64,000 nt of DNA from Herbidospora solisilvae (GCF_009901565.1 NZ_WXEW01000003.1:683312-747311); one strand, 5' to 3'. Positions 26,609-36,977 are shown, counted from the stretch's first letter. Program-made: numbers and translations. The notes: generated from the letters alone by a model not told the origin.

Positions 26609-26650
26609 TCAGGGCGCCGGAACCGGCGCGGGAGCCGCCGTCGCCTGTCG
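26609..26650 (+). repeat. Duplicate of the CBM2 3' end
   Basis: CAGGGCGCCGGAACCGGCGC and the next bases repeat 26524-26565, the last codons of the CBM2 esterase, 85 bases later with a few changes. It is a tandem duplication remnant outside the gene. Confidence 0.65.
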
Positions 26651-26660
26651 TGGGCAGGCA

Positions 26661-26689
26661 GCCCGTGGCCGATCGAATCGGCCACGGGC
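26661..26689 (+). terminator. Perfect 13-bp stem-loop terminator
   Basis: GCCCGTGGCCGAT and ATCGGCCACGGGC pair perfectly around CGA, about 85 bases after the esterase stop; CTTT follows. It closes the esterase transcript. Confidence 0.8.
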
Positions 26690-26745
26690 CTTTGGGGTGC
26701 GCGAGTATGTGACTGTTCGGATACATATTGCTACCCTAAGTCAAC

Positions 26746-27120
26746 ATGCGTGCCTTTCTTGCTGCCGCCATCGTGGCCGTCCCGCTGTTCGCCGCCCACC
26801 CGGCCCTGGCCGACACGCCCTCGGGGGCCCTGACGCTCAGCAGGAGTGTCGATGGCCGGGGGCACACGGTCGCCACGCTGTTCTGCGATCCGGACGGCGG
26901 CACGCACACCAGCCCCAAGCCGGCCTGCGACCTTCTTCGCGAGATCAAGGGCGACCTCGGCAGGCTGGTGTCCAACCCTGATGTGATCTGCACCAAGGAG
27001 TACCTCCCGCACCGGGTCACGGCCTTCGGCACCTGGGAGGGCAGGCCGGTTCGCTACACCCGCACCTTCGGGAACCGCTGTGAGATGACCGCGGTGACGG
27101 GGGCCGTCTTCAACTTCTGA
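26746..27120 (+). CDS. Subtilisin-inhibitor-like (SSI family) protease inhibitor, P1 Lys
   Basis: 124 aa, signal peptide 1-22 (ALA|D). The mature part has the SSI pattern: GALTLS at the start, disulfide pairs C47-C61 and C82-C112, and the C-terminal AVFNF. The reactive loop reads C82-T-K84-E-Y; in SSI of Streptomyces the same place is C-P-M-V-Y with Met as P1. Lys84 at P1 predicts inhibition of trypsin-like rather than subtilisin-like proteases (family knowledge). It is secreted as a homodimer in known cases and may protect the exported enzymes encoded nearby. Confidence 0.92.
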   Translation: MRAFLAAAIVAVPLFAAHPALADTPSGALTLSRSVDGRGHTVATLFCDPDGGTHTSPKPACDLLREIKGDLGRLVSNPDVICTKEYLPHRVTAFGTWEGRPVRYTRTFGNRCEMTAVTGAVFNF

Positions 27121-27127
27121 GGCGTGG

Positions 27128-28141
27128 TCAGCGGCGGCGGAGGCGGGCGTGCCGCAGGGCCGGCGGGGTGGTGTCGTAGTTGTCCTTGGGGTCGAGGTCG
27201 GTTCCCGGCGGGACGATGGCGTCGACGCGGTCCAGGATGTCGTCGGTGAGGTCGACCTCGGCGCCGGGCAGCAGCCCGTCGAGCTGGTCGGCGGTGCGCG
27301 GGCCGATGATCACGGACGTGACGGCCGGGTGCGCCCGCGCGAAGGCGATCGCGAGTTGCGGCAGGGTCAGCCCGGCCTCGGCGGCGAGGTCGGTGAGTTC
27401 GGCGAGCGCGGCGGCCTTGAGGCTGCCGGTCGGGCTCGACGGGTCGTACCGGCCGGGCAGCAGGGTGGCGCGGTGGCCGGCCGCCAGGTCGGCGCGGCCG
27501 GAGAGCCAGCCGCCGTTGAGCGGGCTGAACGTCAGGACGCCCATGCCGTGGCGCTGGGTGGTCGGGAAGACGGCCGCCTCGGGCTTGCGGGTGAAGATCG
27601 AGTACATCGACTGCTCGGTCAGGAACCGGTGGGTGCCCGTGCGCTGGGCGGCCCACTGGGCCTCGGTGATCAGCTCGGCCGGGAACATGGAGGAGCCGAA
27701 GGCGCGGATCTTGCCGGCCCGGACGAGGTCGGTCAGCGCCGAGAGCGTCTCGCCGACGTCCGTCTCGTGGTCGGGGCGGTGCATCTGGTAGAGGTCGATG
27801 TGGTCGACGTCGAGGCGGCGCAGGCTGTCGTCGACCGCCTTGACGATCCACCTGCGGGAGCCGCCGCGCTGGTTCGGGTCCTCGCCCATCGGCAGCCCGA
27901 ACTTCGTGGCGATCACCAGGTCGTCGCGGCGGCCCTTCACGGCCTTGGCGACGATCTCCTCGCACTCGCCGTGGGAGTAGACGTCGGCGGTGTCGATCAC
28001 GTTGACGCCCGCGTCGAGCGCGCGGTGGATGATGCGGATCGCGTCGTCGTGGTCGCGGTTCCCCATGCTGCCGAACATCATCGCGCCGAGGGAGAGTTCG
28101 CTGACCGACATCCCGGTCGCGCCGAGAGTTCTGCGTTTCAT
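27128..28141 (-). CDS. Aldo/keto reductase
   Basis: 337 aa from ATG 28141 (MKRRTLGATGMSVSELSLG). The tetrad Asp50, Tyr55, Lys80, His121 of the family is present (VIDTADVYSHG, ATKFG, LYQMHRPD), and the NADPH-binding end SVIIGPRTADQL. The first residues and the long loop place it in the general-oxidoreductase group of AKRs acting on aldehydes or ketones. It diverges from an AraC regulator over 94 bases, so it is the likely target of that regulator. Confidence 0.92.
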   Translation of the reverse strand: MKRRTLGATGMSVSELSLGAMMFGSMGNRDHDDAIRIIHRALDAGVNVIDTADVYSHGECEEIVAKAVKGRRDDLVIATKFGLPMGEDPNQRGGSRRWIVKAVDDSLRRLDVDHIDLYQMHRPDHETDVGETLSALTDLVRAGKIRAFGSSMFPAELITEAQWAAQRTGTHRFLTEQSMYSIFTRKPEAAVFPTTQRHGMGVLTFSPLNGGWLSGRADLAAGHRATLLPGRYDPSSPTGSLKAAALAELTDLAAEAGLTLPQLAIAFARAHPAVTSVIIGPRTADQLDGLLPGAEVDLTDDILDRVDAIVPPGTDLDPKDNYDTTPPALRHARLRRR

Positions 28142-28208
28142 GTGGTCAGTCCACCAAGCCGGGCCGCCCGGCCGTGAGCCCGATCCTGCCGCCGCCGTGC
28201 CCGATCCT

Positions 28209-28227
28209 GTCAATCAGGGTGGTTGAC
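28209..28227. promoter_or_regulatory. Inverted repeat in the aldo/keto reductase - AraC gap
   Basis: GTCAATC and GGTTGAC (6 of 7 paired) flank AGGGT in the 94-base divergent region, just before the araC-type start. Candidate site for the AraC protein. Confidence 0.4.
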
Positions 28228-28235
28228 TGGCGCGC

Positions 28236-29120
28236 ATGGAGCTCCTGGACGAGATGCGGCGGCTGATCATGCGCCACACCGCCGACGGCCGTCAGAAGAC
28301 GATCGCGGGCGGGGTGACCATCGCGTCCGTGGCGTGCGCGACCCCGCCGGTCGCCACGATCTCCGAGCCGTCGGTCGCGATCGTCGCGCAGGGGGTCAAG
28401 CGCACGGTGCTCAACGGCGTCCCGTACGACTACCGCGCCGGCCAGTACGTCGTCGTGTCGGTCGACCTCCCGGTGATCGGCCAGGCGCTGGAGGCCAGCC
28501 CGGACGAGCCGTTCGTGGTCTTCAGCATGGCCCTGAGCCCGGCCGTCGTCGCGCCCATGCTGCTGGAGGCCGCGGTGACCGGGCCGCCCCCGGCGTTCAC
28601 CGGGCTGGCGGTGAGCGACGCGACGCCGGAGCTGCTCGATCCGGTCGTCCGGCTGCTGCGTGTCGCCGACCGGCCCGACGACCTGCGGGTGCTCGCGCCC
28701 GGATACCAGCGGGAGATCCTCTGGTGGCTGCTCAGCGGCGACCAGGGCGCGCTCGTGCGGCAGATCGGACTCGTCGACGGGAACCTCGCGCTCATCTCGC
28801 GGGGCATCCGCTGGATCCGCGAGCACTACCGGGAGCATCTCGTCGTCGCCGACCTGGCGGGATTGTGCGGGATGAGCCCTTCGTCCTTCCACCGGCACTT
28901 CCGGGCGGCGACGTCGATGACGCCCGTCCAGTTCCAGAAGCAGATCCGGCTCCAGGCGGCCCGCACCCTGCTCATGACCAGGTCGGGCAACGTGGCGGAG
29001 GTCGGCTACTTCGTCGGGTACGAGAGCCCGTCGCAGTTCAGCCGCGAATACCGCAAGGCGTTCGGCGCCTCCCCCGGCCGGGACGCCGCGCAGCTGGCGG
29101 CCACAGCGCAGAACTGGTGA
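28236..29120 (+). CDS. AraC-family transcriptional regulator
   Basis: 294 aa. N-terminal AraC_N domain (20-170, SEPSVAIVAQGVKRTVLNGV and the cupin-like strands) and two helix-turn-helix motifs at about 190-285 (LAGLCGMSPSSFHRHFRAAT, VGYFVGYESPSQFSREYRKA). This type is common next to aldo/keto reductases and dehydrogenases and normally activates them. ATG start. Confidence 0.92.
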   Translation: MELLDEMRRLIMRHTADGRQKTIAGGVTIASVACATPPVATISEPSVAIVAQGVKRTVLNGVPYDYRAGQYVVVSVDLPVIGQALEASPDEPFVVFSMALSPAVVAPMLLEAAVTGPPPAFTGLAVSDATPELLDPVVRLLRVADRPDDLRVLAPGYQREILWWLLSGDQGALVRQIGLVDGNLALISRGIRWIREHYREHLVVADLAGLCGMSPSSFHRHFRAATSMTPVQFQKQIRLQAARTLLMTRSGNVAEVGYFVGYESPSQFSREYRKAFGASPGRDAAQLAATAQNW

Positions 29121-29169
29121 CTCCCGGGACCTCTCGGCACGAGGTCAGCGGCGGCCCGGCATGAAACTT

Positions 29170-29814
29170 TCACGCCGGGCGCCGGACGTTGCCCGTGGAC
29201 CAGGCCCACGCGGCGATGCCCACCCGGTTCCTCGTCGCGAGCTTCCGCTGGATCCCGGCGACGTGGTTCTTGACCGTGCCCGCCGTGATGAACAGGGCCG
29301 CCGCGATCTCGGCGTTGGTGTGGCCCTGGGCGACCAGGCGGGTGATCTCCAGTTCGCGGGCGGTGAGACCGGCCGGGCTCGCCTGCGACGGGGTGGTGAG
29401 GTCGCGCAGGAGGCGCACGGTGATCTGGGGGCTGATGAGGGTGTCGCCCGACACGGCCGCGCGGACCGCCTCGGCGAGCATCGCCGGGCTCGACCGTTTC
29501 AGCAGGAAGCCGCAGGCGCCGTTGCGCAGTGCCGTGTGGACGTATTCGTCGAGGTCGAAGGTGGTGACGACCACGACGCGGATCGGGTCGCGCACGTCCG
29601 GTCCGGCGAGCAGGCGGGTGACTTCGAGGCCGTCGAGGCGGGGCATCCGGATGTCGGCGAGCACGACGTCCGGGCGCAGGTGCCGGGCCTGTTCGACGGC
29701 CGAGGCGCCGCAGGCGGCCTCGGCGACGACGGTCATGTCGGGCTGGGCGTCGAGGATGATCCGGAACGCGCTGCGGATGTCCTCCTGGTCGTCGGCCACC
29801 AGGACGCGGATCAC
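29170..29814 (-). CDS. NarL/LuxR-family response regulator
   Basis: 214 aa from GTG 29814, which overlaps the kinase stop by four bases. Receiver 1-125 with Asp54 (VLADIRMPRLDG) and KRSSPA; LuxR helix-turn-helix at about 148-208 (LTARELEITRLVAQGHTNAE, TVKNHV). The 502-codon frame that seems to precede it is a shadow of the kinase. It regulates unknown genes, perhaps the divergent membrane protein at 30918. Confidence 0.93.
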   Translation of the reverse strand: MIRVLVADDQEDIRSAFRIILDAQPDMTVVAEAACGASAVEQARHLRPDVVLADIRMPRLDGLEVTRLLAGPDVRDPIRVVVVTTFDLDEYVHTALRNGACGFLLKRSSPAMLAEAVRAAVSGDTLISPQITVRLLRDLTTPSQASPAGLTARELEITRLVAQGHTNAEIAAALFITAGTVKNHVAGIQRKLATRNRVGIAAWAWSTGNVRRPA

Positions 29815-30806
29815 GTTGTCACCGACGGCATGGTCGCCTCGACCCGCCAGCCGCGCGGCGGGTGCGGGCCCGCGGTCAGCGTGCCGCCGAGCGCCTCGAC
29901 CCGTTCGGTCAGGCCCGGCAGGCCCGAACCGCCGCCGCGGCGGGTTCCCCCGGGGCCGTCGTCGGTCACGGTGACCCGCAGGGCGGGGCCGGGGACATCG
30001 GTCACGGTCACCTTCACGTGGCTCGCCGTCGGCGCGTGGCGGCGGACGTTGGTCAGGGCCTCGACGACGACCCGATAGGCCGTCGCCGCAGCCTCCCTGG
30101 CCGGGTCGTCGAGCCGGGGGCCGATGTCCAGGTGGACGGTCGTGGCGCCGGAGAAGCGGTCGCACAGGTCCCGGAGGTCCGCCAAGGAGGGGAGCGGCGT
30201 CCGGTCGGCGGAGTCGTCGAGCATCCGTACGGTGCGGTCCATCGACGCCAGGGCCTGGAGGGCGGTCTGTTCGATGCGCTCGAAGAGGGCGGCCGCGCGT
30301 CGGGGGTCGTGTTGGGCGAGGACCCGGCCGGCCTGGGCCTGGGCGAGCATGCCGCTGATGTCGTGGGCGACGAAGTCGTGCAGGTCGCGGGCGAGCTCGG
30401 TGCGCTGGGCCCGGCGCGCGTCGAGCACCGAGCGGGTGCGGCGGTCGTCCAGGGACCGGAGATAGAGGCCGACCGTGGCGGCGAGCGCCGCCGACAGAGC
30501 CCAGACGGCGAAGCCGGCCACCGCCTCCGGGGTCGGAGTGCCCAGACCGTACCGGAGCAGCAGAGACGGCGTGGCCAGGCCCGCGAGCGCCGCAGCGGTG
30601 AGCGCGGCGCGAGTGGGGGCGGCGCGGACCGCCACGATGATCAGCGAGAGCAGGCACCCGGACTCGGCGACGGTCCACCCGGACGCGTCGTTCTGCCCGC
30701 CGGTCGCCACTGTCACGGCGGTGACGGTCAGCGACACGACGCCCGCGCCGCCGGTGATCGCCGCGATCAGGCGGCCGTCGACCGGCCGGGTGATTCGGGT
30801 GCGCAT
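29811..30806 (-). CDS. Two-component sensor histidine kinase
   Basis: 331 aa; about five to six membrane helices in residues 10-118, coiled-coil linker, then HisKA_3 with RTELARDLHDFVAHDISGML (His143) and an HATPase domain (VVVEALTNVRRHA, VTDDGPGG, GLPGLTERVEALGG). The small extracytoplasmic part suggests sensing within the membrane. Forms a pair with the regulator downstream. Confidence 0.93.
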   Translation of the reverse strand: MRTRITRPVDGRLIAAITGGAGVVSLTVTAVTVATGGQNDASGWTVAESGCLLSLIIVAVRAAPTRAALTAAALAGLATPSLLLRYGLGTPTPEAVAGFAVWALSAALAATVGLYLRSLDDRRTRSVLDARRAQRTELARDLHDFVAHDISGMLAQAQAGRVLAQHDPRRAAALFERIEQTALQALASMDRTVRMLDDSADRTPLPSLADLRDLCDRFSGATTVHLDIGPRLDDPAREAAATAYRVVVEALTNVRRHAPTASHVKVTVTDVPGPALRVTVTDDGPGGTRRGGGSGLPGLTERVEALGGTLTAGPHPPRGWRVEATMPSVTT

Positions 30807-30917
30807 GTCCTGAGCCTAGGTATGCGGCCGGCCCGTCGCCTATGTGCCGAACGGCATATGGGCGGGCGGCCCGGCGTCCCCAAGGCTGGTGCCAACCGGA
30901 TGTGAGGACGTGATGGA

Positions 30918-31946
30918 GTGATGCTCCGCTGGTGGAGGCACTGGCCGACCTGGGCCGGGTACGCCGCGGCCGTCTGGTCGGCGGTCTATGGGGCGCTCGG
31001 GGTGTTCTGGGCGCTGGGCGGCGGCGGGTTCCCGTTCGCGCCCGTCGCCGGCGACCGGGCGTCGGGGTCGATCCTGGAGGGCAGCCGGGCCGGGGTCGTG
31101 GCGCCCGTCATGGCCGTCGCCGGGCTGGTGGGCGCGGTCGTCGCGGTGGCGATGGCGCGTGGATGGGGACGGGGCCGGGCCCGGACGGTGATGCTGGTCT
31201 TCGGCTGGACCATGGCGGCGACGCTGGCGCTCGCGATCCCCGACTACACCCTGCTCATGCTGGTGGCCTTCGCGCCGCTGCTGCTGGTGTTCGCCTTCAC
31301 GGGCGTGCCGGGTCCGCAGGACGGCATCGGGGACATCCTGTACTGGCACCGGGTGAACCTGATCATCCTCTTCCTGGGCGGGCTGTTGTGGGCCCTGGCG
31401 GCCCTCGCCTACCACCGCCCGCGGTGGACCACCCCGGAGGCGGCCCGTCGCTGGGGCCGGTGGGCCGTCTACGTGGCGTGCGCCGCGCCCGTTCCCTATG
31501 AGATCACCAGGATCGCCTGGTATTTCGGGGTCCCGCTCGGCATCCCCGAGGACTTCCTGCTCATGATGCGGCAGACGCCAGGGATGCTGGAAGTGGGTCT
31601 CGGCGGGGCGATCGGGTCGATCGGCGGATGCGTGCTCACCCACGGGCTGGTCAGCCGGTGGGGCGAGGTCTATCCCCGCTGGGTCTGGTTCAGGGCGGGA
31701 GAACGGGTGCCGCCCGCGCTGGCCGTCGTCCCGGCGTCGGTCGTGGCGGTGGTGCTGGTCCCCGCCGGGCTGATGAACGTCCGGTTGGGCGTCGACCCCG
31801 CCTCGTGGGGGGTGAACGTGCCGGGCATGCTCTGGACCGTGTGGGGCCTCGCCCTCGGCGTCGCGGCCTGGGCCTACGCCCTGCGCCGAGGCTGGCGGTC
31901 GGTGACGACGGTGCCGCGCATGAGCCAGGTCGGCCCCTCGGCGTAG
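30918..31946 (+). CDS. Conserved membrane protein of unknown function
   Basis: 342 aa with about nine to ten hydrophobic helices; starts GTG 30918 or ATG 30921 (MLRWWRHWPTWAGYAAAVWS). No known motif was recognised. It is divergent from the two-component pair over 111 bases and is therefore a plausible output of it. Confidence 0.7.
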   Translation: MMLRWWRHWPTWAGYAAAVWSAVYGALGVFWALGGGGFPFAPVAGDRASGSILEGSRAGVVAPVMAVAGLVGAVVAVAMARGWGRGRARTVMLVFGWTMAATLALAIPDYTLLMLVAFAPLLLVFAFTGVPGPQDGIGDILYWHRVNLIILFLGGLLWALAALAYHRPRWTTPEAARRWGRWAVYVACAAPVPYEITRIAWYFGVPLGIPEDFLLMMRQTPGMLEVGLGGAIGSIGGCVLTHGLVSRWGEVYPRWVWFRAGERVPPALAVVPASVVAVVLVPAGLMNVRLGVDPASWGVNVPGMLWTVWGLALGVAAWAYALRRGWRSVTTVPRMSQVGPSA

Positions 31947-31990
31947 GCGCCGGCCTCGGCGAAGAACGCGCCGAAGTAGGGGCCTGCGGC

Positions 31991-32476
31991 GTGCGCGTTC
32001 CCAGCACCTATGCCGACCGCAACTGCTCGCTGGCCCGCGCGCTGGAGGTCGTCGGTGAGCGGTGGACGCTCCTGATCGTCCGTGACGCGTTCTTCGAGGT
32101 GCGCCGGTTCGGCGACTTCGCCACCCAGTTGAAGATCCCGCGTGCCGTGCTGACCAACCGGCTGACCCCCAAGGGCGTCGAACTGTGGCCGGTCGTGCGG
32201 ACCCTGATGAGCTGGGGCGACGCCCACTATTCGCCGGGCGGGGCACGGCGCGCGGTCCGCCACGACGGCGACGGGGGGTTGCTCGACCCCGCCGGGCGCT
32301 GCGAACGGTGCGGCGAGCTGGTGCCGGTCGCGGAGACCCGGGTCGAGCCGGGCCCGGGGTTCGACCCGGCAGACGAGGGCGACGACCCGGTGTCCGACGC
32401 GATCAACGCCGCGGCGGCTGCTCGAACCGATCGGTTGACGCCTGGGTCGTGTCGGTCGACGTCCCTATACTCCCGG
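31991..32476 (+). pseudogene. HxlR-family regulator with internal deletion and lost stop
   Basis: From GTG 31991 the frame reads VRVPSTYADRNCSLARALEV, GERWTLLIVRDAFFEVRRFG and IPRAVLTNRL, classic HxlR. It then jumps straight to LTPKGVELWPVVRTLMSWGD; in the family about 25 residues, the wing strands that contact DNA, lie between. The zinc-like C-terminal part RCERCGELVPV follows, but no stop occurs until 32833, deep in the next gene. The two ends share CGGCTGAC, so slippage could have made the deletion. I read it as inactivated; a shortened active form is possible. Confidence 0.6.
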
Positions 32477-32477
32477 C

Positions 32478-33947
32478 ATGTCAAGATCACCGTCGTCGCT
32501 CGACATCGCGTTCGGGCTCCTGCACGAGGGCCGGCTGGTCGACGCCGAACAGGTCATGCGGAGGGAACTGCTGGCCGTCGAGAGCCGGCACGGCCGGGAG
32601 AGCGCCGAATGGGCCTCCGTCCAGTGCGATTTCGGCAACCTCCTCTTCGCCTCCGGCCAGTCCGACCGGGCGGTCGAATGTTTTCGCAGCGCCTGCTCAG
32701 GCCCGCCGTCCGGCGACCCCGAGACCCGCAAGGAGCAGCTGACCTACGGGCTCAACCTCGGCATGGCGCTGGACGTCGCCGGACGGCTCGACGAGGCCGA
32801 GACCGAGTTGCGCCGCAACCTCCGCGAACGTGAGGTCTTCTACGGCCGGGAGCACCCCGGTCACGCCTTCGCGCTCGAACCGCTGGCCGACGTGCTCCTG
32901 CGGCGCGGCGACGTCGCGCAGGCGCGTCAGGTCGTCGAGGAGGCGGTCGGCACCTACTGGCGCAGCGGTCACGAGCGGGTCGCCGCCGCGCTGGCGGCGC
33001 GGGGAGAGATCGTCGTGGCCGGCGGCGCCGGCGAGCCCCCGTTCTCCGCGCTCGACCGGCTGCCCGACGAGGTGGTCGAGGGCGTCGCGTACGCGGCGGT
33101 CGACCGGTCGGCCCGCGACCCGATGCTGGGGAAGGTGGTGCTCGCCCGGCTCGCGGACGCCCTGGAGGAGCGCCTGGGCCCCGACCACCAGGCGACGCTC
33201 AACGTGCTCTCCCAGCTTGCCAACGCCGGTCGCGACTGCGGCGACCAGGCCGGACGGGTCGAGGCGATCGGGAAGGTGCTCGCCTCCTACGACCGGCAGG
33301 GCCGGGAGGAGGACGCGTTGATGGCGGCGCTCGCCCTCGCCATGGCGCAGGACGAAACCGGTGACACGGCCGGGGCGCTCGCCACCTACGCCCGGGCCCA
33401 GGCCATCGCCGACCGCCTCGGTCGTCCGGAGTTCCACGCCCAGGTGCTGCGCAATTGGGGTCTCGCGCTGGCGGCGGCGGATCGTCCCGCCGAGGCGGAG
33501 GAACGGTTGCGGGCGGCCGTCGGCGTGGCCGACCTCGGCACCGACCACGAGATCCTGGGCCGTTCGCGGATCGCCCTCGGGCTCTTCCTCCAGCACGCCG
33601 ACCGGCTCGACGAGGCCCGGCACGTCGTGGAGGCGGGGCTGGCGACGCTGGACGTCGCGCACCCCGACGCGATCACCGGGCGGAGCCACCTCACGGCCAT
33701 CGCGGCCGGGCGGTCGTGCGGCTGCGGCGACGTCCAGGGGGCGATCGCCGACGCGTTCCGGGAGTTCGTTCTCGGCAGGCTGCCGAACGACCTGCTCGCC
33801 GACCTCTCCGTGACCGTCGAGGACGGCGACTTCGCGATCAACGCCGAACTCCGGCGCGAACCGACCGAGGCCGAGATCGAGCACCTGAACCAGCTGATCC
33901 AGAGCGCGACCGCCGAGTTCCGGGGCCGCCTGGTCGCCGGAGGGTAA
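32478..33947 (+). CDS. Tetratricopeptide-repeat protein
   Basis: 489 aa, cytoplasmic (no signal or membrane segment). Rows of TPR helices are visible at about 10-75, 85-155 and 225-400 (A-x-V-x-R-R-E-L-L-A, LGMALDVAGRLDEAETELRR, LALAAADRPAEAEERLRAAV, LGLFLQHADRLDEARHVVEA). The C-terminal ~100 residues are acidic and end the protein without another domain. No NTPase domain, unlike STAND regulators with similar repeats. Likely a binding scaffold; partner unknown. Confidence 0.8.
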   Translation: MSRSPSSLDIAFGLLHEGRLVDAEQVMRRELLAVESRHGRESAEWASVQCDFGNLLFASGQSDRAVECFRSACSGPPSGDPETRKEQLTYGLNLGMALDVAGRLDEAETELRRNLREREVFYGREHPGHAFALEPLADVLLRRGDVAQARQVVEEAVGTYWRSGHERVAAALAARGEIVVAGGAGEPPFSALDRLPDEVVEGVAYAAVDRSARDPMLGKVVLARLADALEERLGPDHQATLNVLSQLANAGRDCGDQAGRVEAIGKVLASYDRQGREEDALMAALALAMAQDETGDTAGALATYARAQAIADRLGRPEFHAQVLRNWGLALAAADRPAEAEERLRAAVGVADLGTDHEILGRSRIALGLFLQHADRLDEARHVVEAGLATLDVAHPDAITGRSHLTAIAAGRSCGCGDVQGAIADAFREFVLGRLPNDLLADLSVTVEDGDFAINAELRREPTEAEIEHLNQLIQSATAEFRGRLVAGG

Positions 33948-34081
33948 CGGCCAGAGCCGTCGCGCGGGGTGGGCAGGGTCGTCGGCTCGGCGGCGGACGA
34001 GGGTCGAACCGGCTTGTCGGCCATATGGGCATGGTCTCGGGACAGGCGTGCGCCGGACATCGGTGAAACCACCGGTCCGGG

Positions 34082-34116
34082 CGTCGCTCCGCCTCCGCGA
34101 AGGAGGCGGAGCGACG
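34082..34116 (+). terminator. Perfect 15-bp stem-loop
   Basis: CGTCGCTCCGCCTCC pairs perfectly with GGAGGCGGAGCGACG around a five-base loop, 135 bases after the TPR gene. No U-tract, so actinobacterial-style. Confidence 0.7.
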
Positions 34117-34183
34117 GACACGGGGACCCAGGAGTGTGGTGCCACCCAGGCCCTACGACGTCGCGCTGAACAGGCTCGGCCCT

Positions 34184-34195
34184 GTTAGCGCTACC
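34184..34195. promoter_or_regulatory. LacI-type operator candidate
   Basis: GTTAGCGCTACC is one base from the perfect palindrome GTTAGCGCTAAC. A near match (GTTAGCGTTAAC) occurs at 48166-48177. About 490 bases before the xylanase, so the link is tentative. Confidence 0.35.
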
Positions 34196-34488
34196 AAGTC
34201 GTAGTGCGACCTCCCTTCGGCGTCCCGGCGTCGGTGGTGCTGGCGGTGAGTAAATACAGCGGGTGGGACGGCGTCAAGGGCCCTCGGGGGCCGCGACGGG
34301 GTGGCGTGCCCTGCTGACAAGCCGTTTCGGCGTCCGTAAATTACGGCGTGAGCATGAAACTTGCAGCTGTGCGGCATCGGTAAATTTTCGCCGCCCTCCC
34401 GCGACGCACTGCCTCGTCGATGCCTGTCCACGTGCTCGCGGCGGATATCAGGCCAGGGTGCATGGCCGCCGAAAATTTCGCTCCGGTG

Positions 34489-34518
34489 TTGACATGTTTC
34501 GGTTGGGTTTCCACACTA
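34489..34518 (+). promoter_or_regulatory. Possible xylanase promoter
   Basis: TTGACA at 34489-34494 is a consensus -35 box; the -10 region (CACACTA around 34512-34518) is weak. The start codon is about 155 bases downstream, leaving a long leader. Confidence 0.35.
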
Positions 34519-34554
34519 AGTCTCCGAGGCGGTCGGCCCGGCCTGATGTGGTGA

Positions 34555-36153
<1,599 letters not shown>

Positions 36154-36351
36154 CCCGCGGTCTCCCTCGGTGATCCGGTCCCTGTCCGACCGGTAGAGCC
36201 GTAGGGGAGGCGCGGCTCGGTCCTGCCGAACTCCGGCGCCGCCGACGGCGCCCAGACCCCGGTCTGGGACCGCCGCGGCGGCGCCGACCAGTCGGTGGAC
36301 CTGGGGCGGGAACGCCCGAGTCCACCACCGGGTCTGGGTGATTTCGGGAGA

Positions 36352-36783
36352 TCATCCAGCCCCGGGCGGGTGCAGTGCGCGGGTGCACCACGTCAGGGCC
36401 TCCAGCAGCGTGACGCGGGTGCTGTCGTCGAGGCCGGCCAGCATCTCGTCCTCGATGCCGTCGAGCGCGCGGTCGCACCTGCGCAGCGCCGCCCGGCCCT
36501 GGCGGGACAGGTGGACCCGCAGGATGCGCCCGCCGTCGGGATGGGCGTCACGGTGGATGAGACCACGTCTCTCCAGGTCGCGGACCACCAGATTCATCGC
36601 CTGCGGGGTGACGAAGGCGATGCGGGCCAGTTCGGCCGAGGACAGGCCGTCGCGTACGCGGAGTTCGCCGAGCGCCATGTATTCGGTCGTCGTGATGCCG
36701 TGGAGCGCGAGGGCCTCGTCGAGCCGGGCGCGGATGCGGCGCTCCAGCCGGTAGACCAGATAGCTCAGCCTGGGCGGGTTCAC
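36352..36783 (-). CDS. MarR-family transcriptional regulator
   Basis: 143 aa with the winged helix at about 30-100 (GLSSAELARIAFVTPQAMNL, RDAHPDGGRILRVHL) and flanking dimer helices. It is divergent from the CBM2 esterase gene (36978) across 194 bases that hold a perfect palindrome (36824-36840). MarR proteins commonly respond to phenolic acids or their CoA esters; given the esterases and ligase nearby, a hydroxycinnamate-type signal is plausible but not shown. Confidence 0.9.
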   Translation of the reverse strand: MNPPRLSYLVYRLERRIRARLDEALALHGITTTEYMALGELRVRDGLSSAELARIAFVTPQAMNLVVRDLERRGLIHRDAHPDGGRILRVHLSRQGRAALRRCDRALDGIEDEMLAGLDDSTRVTLLEALTWCTRALHPPGAG

Positions 36784-36823
36784 CGGATGACCATAACGGG
36801 CGATGTAAGTTTCCGGCCCCGCA

Positions 36824-36840
36824 TATCAAGCTACTTGATA
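36824..36840. promoter_or_regulatory. MarR operator candidate
   Basis: TATCAAG-cta-CTTGATA, perfect 7-base arms, typical size and AT-content of MarR/OhrR-family sites. It lies 41 bases before the marR start and 138 before the esterase. Confidence 0.65.
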
Positions 36841-36977
36841 AGCAATGGCCCGATGACCAGCGTGAGCAGCGCATTTCCATGATCATTCGATTGTGATCGC
36901 GCACGGGCGAACCTTGACCGGGACTCCGCGCCGCTCGTATACCGGCTGACGTCAGGACGTCGACCAGAGGAGGGCCG

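Noticed and set aside
29815-30678. N-terminal extension giving a 502-codon frame before the response regulator
   Set aside because: It is the kinase gene read in another frame; the regulator starts properly at GTG 29814.
31628-32833. 401-codon plus-strand frame covering the HxlR region
   Set aside because: Its first part is a shadow of the membrane protein gene and its last part a shadow of the TPR gene; only the middle is HxlR-like.
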